A DNA stretch of 64,000 bases from Eucalyptus grandis (taxonomy: Eukaryota > Streptophyta > Magnoliopsida > Myrtales > Myrtaceae): the NCBI RefSeq assembly GCF_016545825.1, contig NC_052613.1, forward strand, positions 11,160,001 through 11,224,000, given 5' to 3'. Both the position numbers and the translations under genes were made by a program. Positions 35,735-47,039 of the stretch are shown piece after piece. Each line of letters begins with the position of its first letter. The first letter of the stretch is position 1. Below the pieces are notes generated by a model, which saw nothing but the letters and a program-made list of their open reading frames with translations, did not search any database and was not told the DNA's origin.

Positions 35735-35930
35735 AAATCGCACCAAACGCATTTATATTCTTTTTCTATTTCAAGAATAGAAATTTTGTATCGTTACCAA
35801 ACATATTATTTTACTCAGAAATTATTCCTCGAGTAGATATAAAAAAGAACTATTTCTTTCACAAAAAAAAAAAAAACTATTTCTGAAAAGAAACTGTTAC
35901 TCGGAGTAGAAGCGTTGCCATGCGCACCCC
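35735..35930. mobile_element. Right-end remnant of the TIR element family
   Basis: It ends ...GAAGCGTTGCCATGCGCACCCC. Its reverse complement matches the left terminus of the element at 37541 (TGGTGTGCATGGCAACGCTTC). It also contains 'aatagaaattttgta' and 'ttaccaaac' phrases. The left end is lost or rearranged. It sits directly upstream of the DUF247 pseudogene. Confidence 0.6.
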
Positions 35931-36059
35931 AAGACTCTAGAAAAGTAGAGACAGAGAAAATAAACTCATTCTACATGAGAAATAGCTTTAAATCCCAACA
36001 TAGAGTTCAGCCAAACCGTGGCTCACGAGCCACAGCAAGAAACATCCGACGATCATTGA

Positions 36060-37440
36060 ATCGAGGTTGAGACCAACGATGGTGAAAACCTCCGTGAAGA
36101 TGAGCCGAGGCTGCCCGAGTCTAAGTGGATCATCTACATCAATAAGAACCTCGACCGACCTGAGCAGGACCACAGGGCACGCTCATGGGCAAAGCGCTCT
36201 ATTTATTGGATCCCACATCGTCTCAAGGATGGAAAGGAGAAGGCCTGCGTCCCCCAAATTGTCTCCCTCAATCAGTACCATCACAGTGACGAGCGCCTCT
36301 GCAAGAAGGACAAGGATAAGTGGCACGGCCTCATGTGCATGCCCAGGCACAAAAATCAGAAGATAGAGGACTATCTAGACACGGTGAAGCAGGTCGATGA
36401 GAGAGCCCACACCTGCTATGAGGGGACGATAAAGATGCGCAGCGAGGAGTCCATAATGATGATGGTTCTCGATGGGTGCTTTGTCATCGAGTTGTCCTAG
36501 GGATACTCCATGGGGTTCGATAAACTTGTTTACACTCTCGATGACCCTGTCTTCTCCTCGTCGCAAAGTTAGATGCACATTATCCTGCAGGACATGATCT
36601 TGCTCAAGGATCAGATCCCGCTCTTCATTCTCGACCTGATAATCTGCCTTCGGCTTGGCCGACCTGACCAAGACGGGGTCTTGGCCGACCTGACCAAGAC
36701 GGGGTCTTGGCGCTCCAGTTCTTCTACTCTTTGAGGCTAATAGACTGCCCCCTTAATTGCTACAGCGGGAGAAGGCTAGAGTTTGACCTGTTACCCCTTG
36801 AGGGCGAGCTCCATTGCCTTGAATTGTTCTGCAGAGCCTCCTGTACCTGGGCCCAAAGCTGACAGCAACCTAGCAGTCATCACAAACTAGGCTACAATTC
36901 ATCCATTGCGTGACAGAGCTTCAGAAAAAAGGGATCAAGTTCAAAAACGGGGAGGTGGAGGGTTTCTAGAACATCCGGTTCAAGGACGGGACTCTCGAGA
37001 TTCCCTAGCTTGTGATCCAAGATGCGATGAGGTCGCATTTCCTCAACTTAGTAGCCTTTGAGCAGTGTCACTTCAATTGCGGCAATGACGCCACCTCATA
37101 CCTGTTCTTCATGGACAACTTGATTAACTCCGCCGAGGACATGGGGCTCCACGATTGTGGGATCATGGAGCATTGGCTCGGGAGCGATGCTGAGGTCGCT
37201 GACCTCTTCAACCAACTTTGCAAGGAGGTGGTATTGGTCAGTAGCCACAGTTATCTCTCTGGACTATTTAAGGATGTGAACACTTACTCCGGCAACAAGT
37301 GGAATGGTTGGATAGCCATTCTCAAGCTTAAGTACTTCATTAATCCATGGTCAATTATTTCCTTAATTGCTACTTTCATTTTGCTTGGTCTCACTTTGGC
37401 ATAGACCTTATATGGAATCTTTGGTTACTACAGGCCAAGT
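36060..37440 (+). pseudogene. DUF247 (UPF0481) protein pseudogene
   Basis: Conceptual translation follows the DUF247 family from near its N terminus: SIYWIPHRLKDGKEKACVPQ, IVSLNQYHHSDERL, MMVLDGCFVIEL, QDMILLKDQIPLFILD and RFKDGTLEIP. The end is NLVAFEQCHF, YLFFMDNLINSAEDM, LFNQLCKEV and a last hydrophobic segment (about 37335-37400) followed by TLYGIFGYYR. Family members are plant proteins of about 450-500 residues with a C-terminal membrane helix. Some are male S-locus components in grasses, but no such role can be claimed here. In-frame stops lie at 36498, 36570, 36860, 36967, 37006 and 37402. A 26-bp tandem duplication shifts the frame near 36681, and another frameshift lies between 36860 and 36904. 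The stop at 37402 stands where the family has Gln before TL/TF. An inverted copy of the 3' end follows at 38166-38520. Confidence 0.9.
36655..36706. repeat. Exact 26-bp tandem duplication in the DUF247 pseudogene
   Basis: Bases 36655-36680 are repeated perfectly at 36681-36706 (unit starts ttggccgacc, ends gacggggtc). Since 26 is not a multiple of 3, it shifts the frame. Counted once, the reading frame continues open for about 60 codons (ALQFFYSLRLIDCPLNCYSG). Confidence 0.97.
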
Positions 37441-37540
37441 TCTTAATTTCTCGTAGAGTGGAAATTATTTGATGAGTGTTTTACGAGTGATGAATCTTAG
37501 GTGAAAATCTAGAAATAGGATTGTGGCTAATAGACTATTA
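37183..37540 (+). repeat. Left arm of inverted repeat (DUF247 3' end and flank)
   Basis: From agcgatgctgagg to ctaatagactatta, this arm matches the reverse complement of 38166-38520 almost end to end, roughly 88-90% by eye. It covers the last ~73 codons of the DUF247 pseudogene and about 135 bp downstream. Confidence 0.93.
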
Positions 37541-38165
37541 TGGTGTGCATGGCAACGCTTCTATTTCGAGGAACAGTTTCTTTTCGGAAATAATTTTTTT
37601 TTATTTCTACTCTTGGGAATAATTTTTTAGTAATGTACTTGGTAACAATAAAAATTTTATATTCTTAAAATAGAAGAAGAATAGAAATATGTTTCGTGCG
37701 ATTTATAAATTTTTATATTTATTTATTTTTTCTTTTGCTCACAAATTGTCAGCCACCGCACGACTACTGCCTACCGCTGCTAGTTGCCAATCGCCGCTAC
37801 ACGACCACCACCCACAGCCCACTAATCGCCAGCCACTGGCCGCGGGGGAAGATAACGGTTGGTGGGTTATGGGCGGTGGTCGGCGACGACGGTCAGCGGT
37901 CGACTGTCGGGGGATTGTCATGCGATTGTCGTGCGGCTATCATGCGGCTATTGTGCGGTTGTCGTGCGACGGTTAGGTGGCTGTCGTGCAACGGTCGGGC
38001 GACAATCAGTGGCAGTCGTCAATCGACGGGGGTGGTTGGTGGGCTGTGGGCGGCAGCAATGATGGTCGTTGGCGGTCAAGAGCTACGGTGACGACAGTTG
38101 TAGTCTATTATGATTCGTACACCAAACGTATTCTAATAGGAATAGAAACATTACCAATCGCACCC
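37541..38165. mobile_element. TIR element at the centre of the inverted repeat
   Basis: The left terminus TGGTGTGCATGGCAACGC and right terminus ATTACCAATCGCACCC pair imperfectly. The AT-rich arms carry 'ttctatttcgaggaacag' and 'aataggaatagaaaca'. The GC-rich core (37745-38090) is full of tcgtgcggctat/gtcgtgcgac words. It has the same architecture as the elements at 18533 and 20530 and shares its terminus with the remnant at 35735-35930. The flanking DNA is itself inverted, so no direct duplication is expected or seen. Confidence 0.75.
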
Positions 38166-38520
38166 TAATAGTCTATTAGCCATAATCCTATTTCTAGGTT
38201 TTCACCGGACATTCATCACTCGTAAAACGCTCATCAGATAATCTCCACTCTACGAGAAATCAAGAACCTGGCCTTTAGTAGCCAAAGATTCCATACAAGG
38301 TCTAAGCCAAAGTGAGCCCAAGCAAAATAAAAGCAATTAAAGAAATGATTGACCAAGGATTACTGAAGTACTTAAGCTCGAGAATGGCTATCCAACCATT
38401 CCACTTGTTGCTAGAGTAAGTGTTCACATCCTTAGACAATTTAGAGAGATAACTGTAGCTGCTAACCAATACCACTTCCTTGCAAAACTGGTTGAAGAGG
38501 TCAGCGACCTCGGCATCGCT
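38166..38520 (-). pseudogene. Inverted DUF247 3'-end copy (right arm of inverted repeat)
   Basis: On the minus strand from 38520 it encodes SDAEVADLFNQFCKEVVLVS, DVNTYSSNKWNGWIAILELK and NPWSIISLIAFILLGLTLA. It then has the same TAG stop (38304-38302) as the plus-strand copy at 37402, followed by TLYGIFGY. The shared stop shows that the gene was already broken when the inverted copy formed. The match ends abruptly at 38520, where AT-rich unrelated DNA begins. One 3-nt length difference lies in the hydrophobic segment. Confidence 0.9.
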
Positions 38521-38830
38521 AAATTACAAAAATAATTAAATAATACAAATTAAATCCACTAAATGCTAACCTAGGCCGAAAATGCTAATTTAACCACATA
38601 AATGGGTCTAGAAAATTTATGCACCTATCTAGGAAAATAGTACCATCTATTTAACCCATAATCAATCTATTTTAACCACTTAACATGCATAATTAAACAA
38701 TTAAATCACTAATCCAAACTAACTAACCACATAATCTCATCTTAAGCTAAGCTAATCAAACCTTAAGTATAATTAACCTCATAAGTAAGGTTTAGTGAGT
38801 AAACTTACCGGTTTAGCGGGCCAGTAAGTC
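38521..38830. other. AT-rich spacer, probably old LTR tail
   Basis: No gene. 'gtgagtaaacttaccggtt' near 38792-38812 resembles the conserved block near the end of long gypsy LTRs, so the solo LTR at 38836 may have landed in an older LTR. Confidence 0.35.
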
Positions 38831-38835
38831 CATAG

Positions 38836-41800
38836 TGTCGCGACCCGATCTCGCCGCCCCTCGAAATGTCCAAGGTGGGAAAGGTCGGGTTTAGGGGTAC
38901 TTTGATCACGAGAGTCTCCTCACGAAATCGCGAGCTCTCCTAAGCTCGTACCCCGTGCGACAGCAGATTTATTTATACGATCTAGGTATTTAACAACCTA
39001 AAAAATAGACATGAGTCACCATTAGCCTCATTTTGGGGGTCAGCTAGAACAATCGAGAGTCGGGAGTGTTCCCTCGATTACTACGTAACCAAATTTCTAG
39101 GTTCGGGGACTTGGGTTACGCTAATATTGCTATTAGCGCCCTTTCGGTGTCTAAACAATTTGTTATGTTTTTCCTAACATGTTCATGCATTTCTTTTTAT
39201 ATTTTCATAATCGTCAATTCTATACTAAATGATTATGCGTTGTGGATTATTTTCATTCTATTCTATTCCTAAGAAATAAAAGGAAAACAAATAATGAAAA
39301 TGAAATTGCAAGACATGAAGTAAACAATCAAGAAAAGCAGTTAAACCTAATCATGCAATTCTGAAAATATAAAAGAGAAGACAATTGGGAAAGAAAGGAA
39401 ACCCACAACTTGTCGGGTTTTATACAATGCATGGAACCTAAGACATATGTCAGGAAAATGGGTATTACATGAAAATGGTCAGAATAGAGATCGACCTCCA
39501 CCATCTTCACGCCTTCTCCATCTTCAAGGTCCTAATCTAAACCTAATCTAAGAAATTTATGACTAGGTGCATACAAGTGAAATAAACAATCATCACAACT
39601 AAGATCAAAGCAATTGAGGTAGAACCCATGTATGATTGGCTCTAAGAAAAAAACACAGAAATCAAGCACTTTATAAAGAGCAACTTTCATGAATGAAATT
39701 TCATTAGGCGTATCAAGTTCAAGTAAAGTCAAATTCATGGCCGAAAAGCAACAATCGCTAAAGCATGCAAATCAATCATAAGCAAATCAGAGAATGATGC
39801 ATGATAACTGATTTGTTAAGCCATTTAATCAATGCATGAAAATCGTGAAATTTGAACATGACGTAAGGTTAAATGTGAAGAAAAAGTTTGATTTAGACAT
39901 TTAACCCTAAATCCATGTGCAAAAGGCCACATAAATTCATTAACATTGATATGTGACTTGTCATTAGGAGCAAAATGCATAACAATTTAAATTGCTACAT
40001 GTCAACTTGAATTCTAAGGTTACTTGACCTTAAAAATTCTCAAATTTTAGCATGGGATGGATATGGATATTATGGACAGCTTTCATTGAGAATTTATCCT
40101 CAAGATCATTATGTATAAGATCACACAAAATTGGTAGACAGTCAGATTCATATAGACAAGACAACACTGCAGGTCAAGGAAAATTCAGACTTCAAAACTT
40201 GATCTAAAAAAAAAAAGTAGGGCAAATTGGACAAACTAGACATCGTTAGAAAGCTCAAGGTGTCCTTTACGAATTCCTATTAGGTGACAATTGCAATTTA
40301 GGTCTTTTTCTAGCTCAAGCAAAGCCATTTGTATAAGTGGTCAGATCAGATCATAACAAGCAGAACACATCAGCAGATTAGTGCTCTTTGCAAGAAGCAT
40401 CAGGCAAGGCAAATGATGGCCAAATCGCACATATAATATGTCTATGAAAAGCTTGAGAAGTCTATTACAAATCTATGGAAGACATTAAGTCCTAATAACA
40501 TCATCTATCAGTTCATATCAAGTGATTTACACAGAAGGTCATCCAAAACAGAGAGACAAACATTTGGCAGATTCTGGACCAGACTTTGGACAGACAAAAA
40601 TCATATTAAATGAAGTCCGATTAGGACATTCTATAGCTCATTGGAAAGATAATCGCATCATCTTCAACTTTCATGAAGACTTCAAACACAGAAAACCACA
40701 ACAACCAGCTCATATCAAGTCATTTGCACAGAAGGGACCAGCTCCAGCATATCGGTAGAAACTCAATCACATGGAAATACTCTCCGTTCACATTAACAGT
40801 ATGTATAGGATAGACCTGAAAAGAGGAACAAAGCAGCTAATTTTAGGTCTGAGTGTTAGGATCAAACATCTTAATCAAAATCCATACAGAGAAACTCACA
40901 CACACAAAAAACAGTAAGCTGAACCTGTTGTTCTAGCGATCAATATTTCAGCAACATTGACAGATTGCATCATAGTTTCAAGTATGCAATTGATAGGGAG
41001 AACAAAGGTCAATTGATGCAATCTTTATATTATTGAAAAGCCCATGGAATATACTATGACCTTCACAGAGATCTCGAGACCAAAAGAGCATGTTTAACGG
41101 TTCATCCAAGACAAACAACAACCAAGCCACAGCCAGGATAAAAGGACGATTTAATGAACATTTTCCTAATCATATCAACTCCAGAAATTCTAAAAAAAAT
41201 ATATGTATGTTGTAGCCAAGGATAGTTCAAGCAACTTTCATGAAGCACCAATCCAGGAATTTCAAGCACTAAATTCAGTAGAGAATCGGAAAACAGACAA
41301 GGCCGAGTCAATGTATAACAATGAACTGCTATGTATCAGTTTTCCAGAATCCCTTCTTAACTTTCGAAAGGATTTCAGGTAGCTAATGATCTTGAATCAG
41401 GACATGCTATAGCTCGTTGGAAAGCTAATCGAACCATCTTCAACTCTCATGAAGGCATCGAGCACCAAAAAGCACATATACAAACTCATTTTTAGGCATA
41501 TGTGCAAAGAGGTCAGAGATACGAAATTGCAGAACAAAGTCCATCCAAGTTCAAAAATCATTTCAGATTACAATGCATCCTAGCCCCGAATTTTCATTGT
41601 CGGGAGTGTGTTTCGACACGAGAAGCCCTCGCCTCATCGGATGCTATTAAAAGGATTTTCGTTTTGCTTACCTCGGATGAATCTGCAACTTCAGTGGATG
41701 AACTGAGGAGTTCGAATCGAGTTTCGTCGCTTCGAGTTCTTCCACTAGTAGCTGCTTCGTCTTCGAGAGTTGATGATCGAATGAGCGAGCATCAGATCAT

Positions 41801-42560
41801 TCGATCATCAACTCTCCGGGAAAGAGCTGGGGAGCGTCCGATCAAGAGAGAGTCCGATCCGGCGAGCTCCCGCACCTCCGATCACGCCAATAAAGGAAAA
41901 CCCTAACTGATCGAGCTCCAACCGAGAGAAAGCACTGATCTCCGACCGCCGATGTCACCGCCTTCGGATCTCTACCACCGGAACTAAACTGATATCTCCG
42001 ACAACTCGGCGCGATTCTGAGTCTCGCACCACGAGTTCCTCAATCAATAGTTGCTCCGTCTTCTAGAGTTGATCGGGAGAGAGAGTATCCGATTGTGAGG
42101 ATGTCGGATCCAGCACACTACTTCTCAAGAGGAGCACGGCGAGACTTGGAGGCGACCGTCGAGGCAGAGAGCAGAGTCATGGCCGGCGCCGGAGGGTTTT
42201 TCGTCGGCCTCCACGATGGGGAAGAGATAGAGAGAGAGGAGGTTGTTACCGCCGAACAGCTGAAGAGAGATCGAGATGAAGAGAGAGCGCGAGAGAGAAT
42301 CAGCATCCGAGCATTTTAGAGCGAGAAAGAGAGAGCAGGAGAGAGCGAGAGAAAAAAAAAAAAAAAAAAGAGCGTGAGTGAGAACCCCCGATCCCCTCTT
42401 CTATTATTATTTTTCTTTCTTTTATTATTTTCTTTTTCTCTCCTTTTTCTTTTTCATTTTCCTTATTTCTAATTTTTTTCTTTTCATTTCATTTCATTTT
42501 TTCTTTTTGTTTTGTTTTGTTTTCTTTTATTTTTCTCTTCTTTTTTCTTTTTTTTATTTA

Positions 42561-42591
<31 letters not shown>

Positions 42592-42642
42592 TTTTTGCAA
42601 AATGGATGATTAAAATGTTGACGAAAATTTCGGGTGTCAACA
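38836..42642 (+). mobile_element. Gypsy solo LTR with 5-bp target duplication
   Basis: The LTR is 3807 bp, starts TGTCGCGACCCG and ends ATTTCGGGTGTCAACA. It is flanked by CATAG (38831-38835) and CACAG (42643-42647), a 5-bp duplication with one change. Inside are 'ctaggttcggggacttggg', 'gcgccctttcggt' (39137-39149), a CG-rich leader zone with gagagaga runs (42050-42345) and a long T-rich tract. There is no gag or pol and only one LTR, so it is a solo LTR left by recombination. Its ends and the 'gcgccctttcggt' word are shared with the solo LTR at 57318-60322. Confidence 0.85.
42395..42592. repeat. T-rich tract near the LTR end
   Basis: About 190 bp almost free of purines on the plus strand, built from TTTTC, TTTTATT and TTTTG words and ending in a run of about 30 T. 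It lies in the transcribed part of the solo LTR. Confidence 0.9.
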
Positions 42643-42960
42643 CACAGCAACGGCAACATGGAGGCAAGCCATAAACAAGTCTAAAGCGACACCAACGGAG
42701 GTCCGGACGGGCCTTAAAATGGGCCACAAGCTCTCAACTCTAAGCTGAGAGTTTGGCTTCTGCTTGCTGCTAGAAGGGGTGGTCCGAGCGGCTGCTTGGC
42801 GCAAAAATGGCGAGGAGGTGGACCAAGCAGCTGTAGCGAGTGACAACGGCAGCTCCAGTGGTGGCACAACTTCGACAGCTGGATAGAGGCTTGAGCTGCT
42901 CGGGACAGTGGCCTGGGCTCGCGAACGATGGGCACACAAGCGGAGGACGACGTAGGCTCA

Positions 42961-43096
42961 AGTGCATGATAGGTGGACAGACAGTGGTCGAACGGCGAAT
43001 AGGGATGGTTTATGGGCTAATTGGCTTGAGTGCATGACAGGCGGACAGACGGTGGTCGAACAGCGAATAGGGATGGTCGATGGGCTGATTGGCTTG
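42961..43096. repeat. 68-bp tandem duplication
   Basis: Units 42961-43028 and 43029-43096 start agtgcatga and end gattggcttg/aattggcttg. They differ at only a few positions. Confidence 0.95.
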
Positions 43097-43140
43097 GCTA
43101 GCTATTTCTCTCTAGATTTTTTAGCTTAAAACACACACAA

Positions 43141-43356
43141 ATGGAGAAAGTGAAGCCAAGGAAGAAGAATGAGGCTACTGAAAATGAGGCTACTGAAAAT
43201 GAGGCTACTGAAGATGAGGAGGGGACCACAAAATATCCAAAGCACTTGAGTTCATGCCCCACTATCCATGGCTGTCATCCTAAGCCCTTTGCTACACCAA
43301 GGCTTCCTCAAAAAGTCTCCCAAATGGTACAAATGTTGCCCACCCCTTTGGTCTAA
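43141..43356 (+). CDS. Short ORF with 15-bp in-frame repeats, coding status doubtful
   Basis: A 71-codon frame begins MEKVKPRKKNEATENEATEN. The block gaggctactgaaaat is repeated three times (43171-43185, 43186-43200, 43201-43215), giving acidic NEATE units. The rest (KYPKHLSSCPTIHGCHPKPF) matches no family I know. It lies within LTR-like DNA, so a chance frame over a small tandem repeat is the simplest reading. Confidence 0.2.
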   Translation: MEKVKPRKKNEATENEATENEATEDEEGTTKYPKHLSSCPTIHGCHPKPFATPRLPQKVSQMVQMLPTPLV

Positions 43357-44639
43357 GAATTTGGGCATTTCCCTCTTCAATTTCACTTTTCAATTCTCCT
43401 CCAATTGGACTCAAATTGGTGCCCATAAATTCAGCTAAGGTGTCCACATCAAATTTAACATTTTTCCTTGCCAAGTAGTCCAACTTGATTGCCAAAAATG
43501 CAACCAAAAACAGTCATCTAATTTTCCCAGTCCAAAAACGCTTAAATTTGTTTTTTCACTGAAAATTCTGATTTGCCGAAAAATCTTCGAAGGACGAGTC
43601 AACGTTCCTAAAATAAATTGCGACATGAGAGAATTTTCAATTTCTGAAATCGGATTCAAATTCGCGGTTAATTTCAACCGAGCGTGATTCTAGCGTGACC
43701 TAACCTAATTGGTAGCTTTTAAGAATTTTTAGTGCAATTGACCCGTAGTCGATTATTTTCAAGCCACATTATACATTTTCAACTCATTAACGACTCTCGG
43801 TTGTCGTGAAAATCTCAAGATTTCAAATATAGGCACGAGTACGAAATGACAAAAAATCAGTCGATGTCGTCCGAGGAGAATTTTACAATTAGATGGATCA
43901 CCCACTCTTTAATCACATGCCTCAGTCGAATCAACCTATCATCGGTCTCTAATCGATTTTGACAATGCCATATTGACCCTTATAGATTAGCACGATTAAG
44001 CAGAAATTGGTCGAATTCTCAAGTTCATTGCATTTAAATCCCTTAATGGTTTCACCTGATAGACTAGTTATCTCATGAGTGATCAGTTCAAAGAAAAGAA
44101 CTATAGGTGCGTTGATAAGAAGCTCAACTCATTCAATCGAAAACAGACTTAGAAAATTAGGATGTCGCCGATTTAGGTAGTGAGTGACACCAATGCTTGC
44201 AAAGGTAGGATGGCTCCAAAAACAACAGCTCAGTTAATATATTTTCAAGACGGCACAGGCTAGAACAAAGCCTGGTCAATGACCAGGCGTAGCCAAGGAC
44301 GGGACTGGCTACAACTCCTCTCTCTTTTCTCGCTCACGATGTCTCTCTATGTGTTCTAAAAATATGATTTGTTGACCTCAAATTATGAGACCTGAATATG
44401 TTTATATAACAAAAACCTAGGTGCATACTTGATTATGCAAGCTTAATTTAGGCCTTTTCAATGTAATGGGCTCTAAAGAACTAAGGCTAAATTCTATTTA
44501 AGCTTTAATGGGACATTCTTTACTTAATCATAGTTGAATATGGTCCCCCCACGCTAATGAATTTTGGTCACTTACACCCACTCAACCCTTAGCCAAATTT
44601 TGCCCCACTTCACAGGCCAGTTTGTTAAGAAAAATTCCC

Positions 44640-45660
44640 TAATTGATTTGGAAGATTGACAAAATTTTGCTTACTTGACCATTGCTTCTGATGATGAGGT
44701 TTCCAGGTGACATTATTAGAACAAATTGATAAGCTCATATTCATCAAATTCAAAGTCTTAATGGAGATTTGTTTCTCAATGATCTTGATCTTGATAATCA
44801 AGAATGACGTATGAGTTGTACAAGGATTATCTTTAGACGCATAAGAAGATCTCAAATCTTCATGCAACAACTAGGAAATTGGCATGAATTTCTTTCTACA
44901 CCTATTGATTGTCCAAATGGGATTATTATCCACTCAATCTTTCCTTGTTGAAGGATCATAATTATTGTGACAATCAGTTTGAGACAAGACGGACTTTTCA
45001 TACGAAGCTCAACTTATGGAAACCCAGTCTATTGTATGGGCAACAAAATCAAAGGTAGACTTTATTCTAAGCATCCTTGAAGCAATTAAATCTTCCATAT
45101 CATTCAGGTCAACTAGTTGATTGGATAAGTGATCCTCAGAGTTTCCGTCCAATTGTCATTTTGGATATTGAGGAGTATTAAAAGAAGTTGTGATGTTGAA
45201 GGAAAAGGAGAGAACCAAAGTCTAAAAATTCCAAAGCTCAAGAAATTTTTGTCCTTACATACTCGTTTTTATGAGCTTAATCTATACTCAATTAGAGGTT
45301 GTTGGTTGTTGTTGGAGTGTGAGATCAGAAGATTTGATCACACTTACTTGAGTCAAGAGTACTCAATTATTGTAACATTTAATTGATTCATTAGTGAAAT
45401 TCAGCCAATAAGCTGTTAGCGCAAGAAAGTAGACGTAAGCTTATCATAAGCCGAATCATTATAATTGTTGTGTGTTTTTTTCTATCCATTAAACTCTTAT
45501 TTATTTATTTTTTGACAATTTATTGTACACAGTAAAATCTAATCACTGCACAGTTTTTCTTTAGACATTGTACTTTTGCAACATTGAATTCAATTATTTT
45601 TAAATTCCACATACTCACCTATTTACCCCCTTCTAGGTGATAGTTATAGCCCTAACATAG
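44640..45660 (+). mobile_element. Copia LTR remnant (R/U5-like)
   Basis: About 45400-45660 reads like a copia LTR end and following leader: 'aagccgaatcattataattg', 'ttgtgtgtttttttctatcc', 'gcacagtttttctttagaca' and 'ttctaggtgatagttatagc'. No polyprotein lies nearby. Borders are uncertain. Confidence 0.4.
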
Positions 45661-45739
45661 TTTATTAATTAAGTTCAAACGCATTCACCATTTATCCAAT
45701 GCTAATGCAATTAGTAAACTATATAATGAATACTCTTAA

Positions 45740-45858
45740 AACTATATGCTATGCAATTTAATTCTAATACTTTTACTTATGGTTAAAGAATTAATCCTTA
45801 GTTTTTTATGCAATTAATTACTAAATGATTAGTCAAAATTTTAGGTGTCAAAAGAGTT
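45740..45858 (+). mobile_element. Truncated 3' end of the gypsy LTR family
   Basis: 'ctcttaaaactatatgctat', 'aagaattaatcc' and '...tagtcaaaattttaggtgtcaa' match, in order, the last 120 bp of the solo LTR at 57318-60322 ('acctaaaactatatgctatg', 'ataaaattaatcc' and '...cgccaaaatttagatgtcaa'). Confidence 0.7.
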
Positions 45859-46665
45859 TGAACAATGACAGTAGAATGATGATATTTACTAGAGTAAAAA
45901 TGTCAAAGTCTAAACACATATCAAATGTAGCTAACTGGTTTGCAAAAGTTTGTCAAAAATAATCAACAGGAGTTTAAGGATAGAAGAAGATTACACACAC
46001 AAATTGTAGTGGTTCAACTTATTTCAAATCCATGTTCACCCTCCCACATTGATAGCCTTTTGGCTAGATTACACTTGATAATTAGTTGGAGACTATACTC
46101 AAGTTGTGCTGCTTATATCCAAGTGCTCTTACCCAAAACCAATGCCGCTAATACCCAAGCAATAAATCTCACCATCTCATACCTAAGCACACACTTATGA
46201 CATTATTCACACTTCTCAAATAATTACAATTGTAAACTCATGAAAAATAAGAATCTAGGATTGAAGTTCTCTCAAACTTTGAAATTTTTTATTTTGGACC
46301 TTGTCTCTTTCTCATCGGCACCTTGGTCTCCTTTTATACTCCTCCATTTCCAAACTAACTGTTGGACAATCTCTGAAGGATCATCTTTCAATCTATCCAT
46401 TGAATAGAACTGTAAGAAGAAGATTGAGTAACTGTTAAGGTAGAAAAATCTAAATTCTCATTGATTTGGTCGCCCATACAAACAAATCTTCAATTTCCAT
46501 AAGTAGAGTTTTTCAAGTAAAGGATAATGAAATTTGTCTTTGTAATGATTATCAATCAATCAAAGATGTTTTGCACGAAAGATATGTTGCAAAATTATCT
46601 TCAAGATTGAGGATTAATTATTATTTTCTATACGTGCAATATGAGCCAGATCACTAGATGTTGCA

Positions 46666-46710
46666 ACATACATACATACGTACATACATACATACATACA
46701 TACATACATA
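46666..46710. repeat. (CATA)n microsatellite
   Basis: About eleven tetramer copies with one CGTA interruption. Confidence 0.95.
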
Positions 46711-47039
46711 AGGCTGAATAGACTTTTCAATCAGATAATACTGTCTAAGTTTGAATACTCATTGAGTCTGAATGTTCTTCTCATAGAGTTTGAAGATGTC
46801 CAATGTCTTGTCTATATTCACAAGCAAGCTTTGCTACTATCCACGTAGATATGAAGTCCAAGAAGTAGTTATTCAAAACTCCGTATGTAACATCTAGATG
46901 ATAATAACTAGAGTCTGAACATTGTTTCTTTATTATTATCACTCGAAAATACCTTTTTTCATATTCAATAGATACTTATGGAAGGTTTTGTTAATGTTCA
47001 AAACATATTAAAAACTTTTCTCAACAATGTAGAGATCCA

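Larger units (their letters stand above)
42648..44620. mobile_element. Decayed gypsy LTR sequence
   Basis: No domains are seen. The style ('ttcgcggttaatttcaaccg', 'taacgactctcggttgtcg', 'gacaatgccatattgaccct') matches the middle of long gypsy LTRs. It flanks the solo LTR at 38836 on the right and may be the element that received it. Confidence 0.35.

Noticed and set aside
37689..38168. ORFs in the loop of the DUF247 inverted repeat
   Set aside because: They come from the GC-rich core of the TIR element and are open in several overlapping frames.
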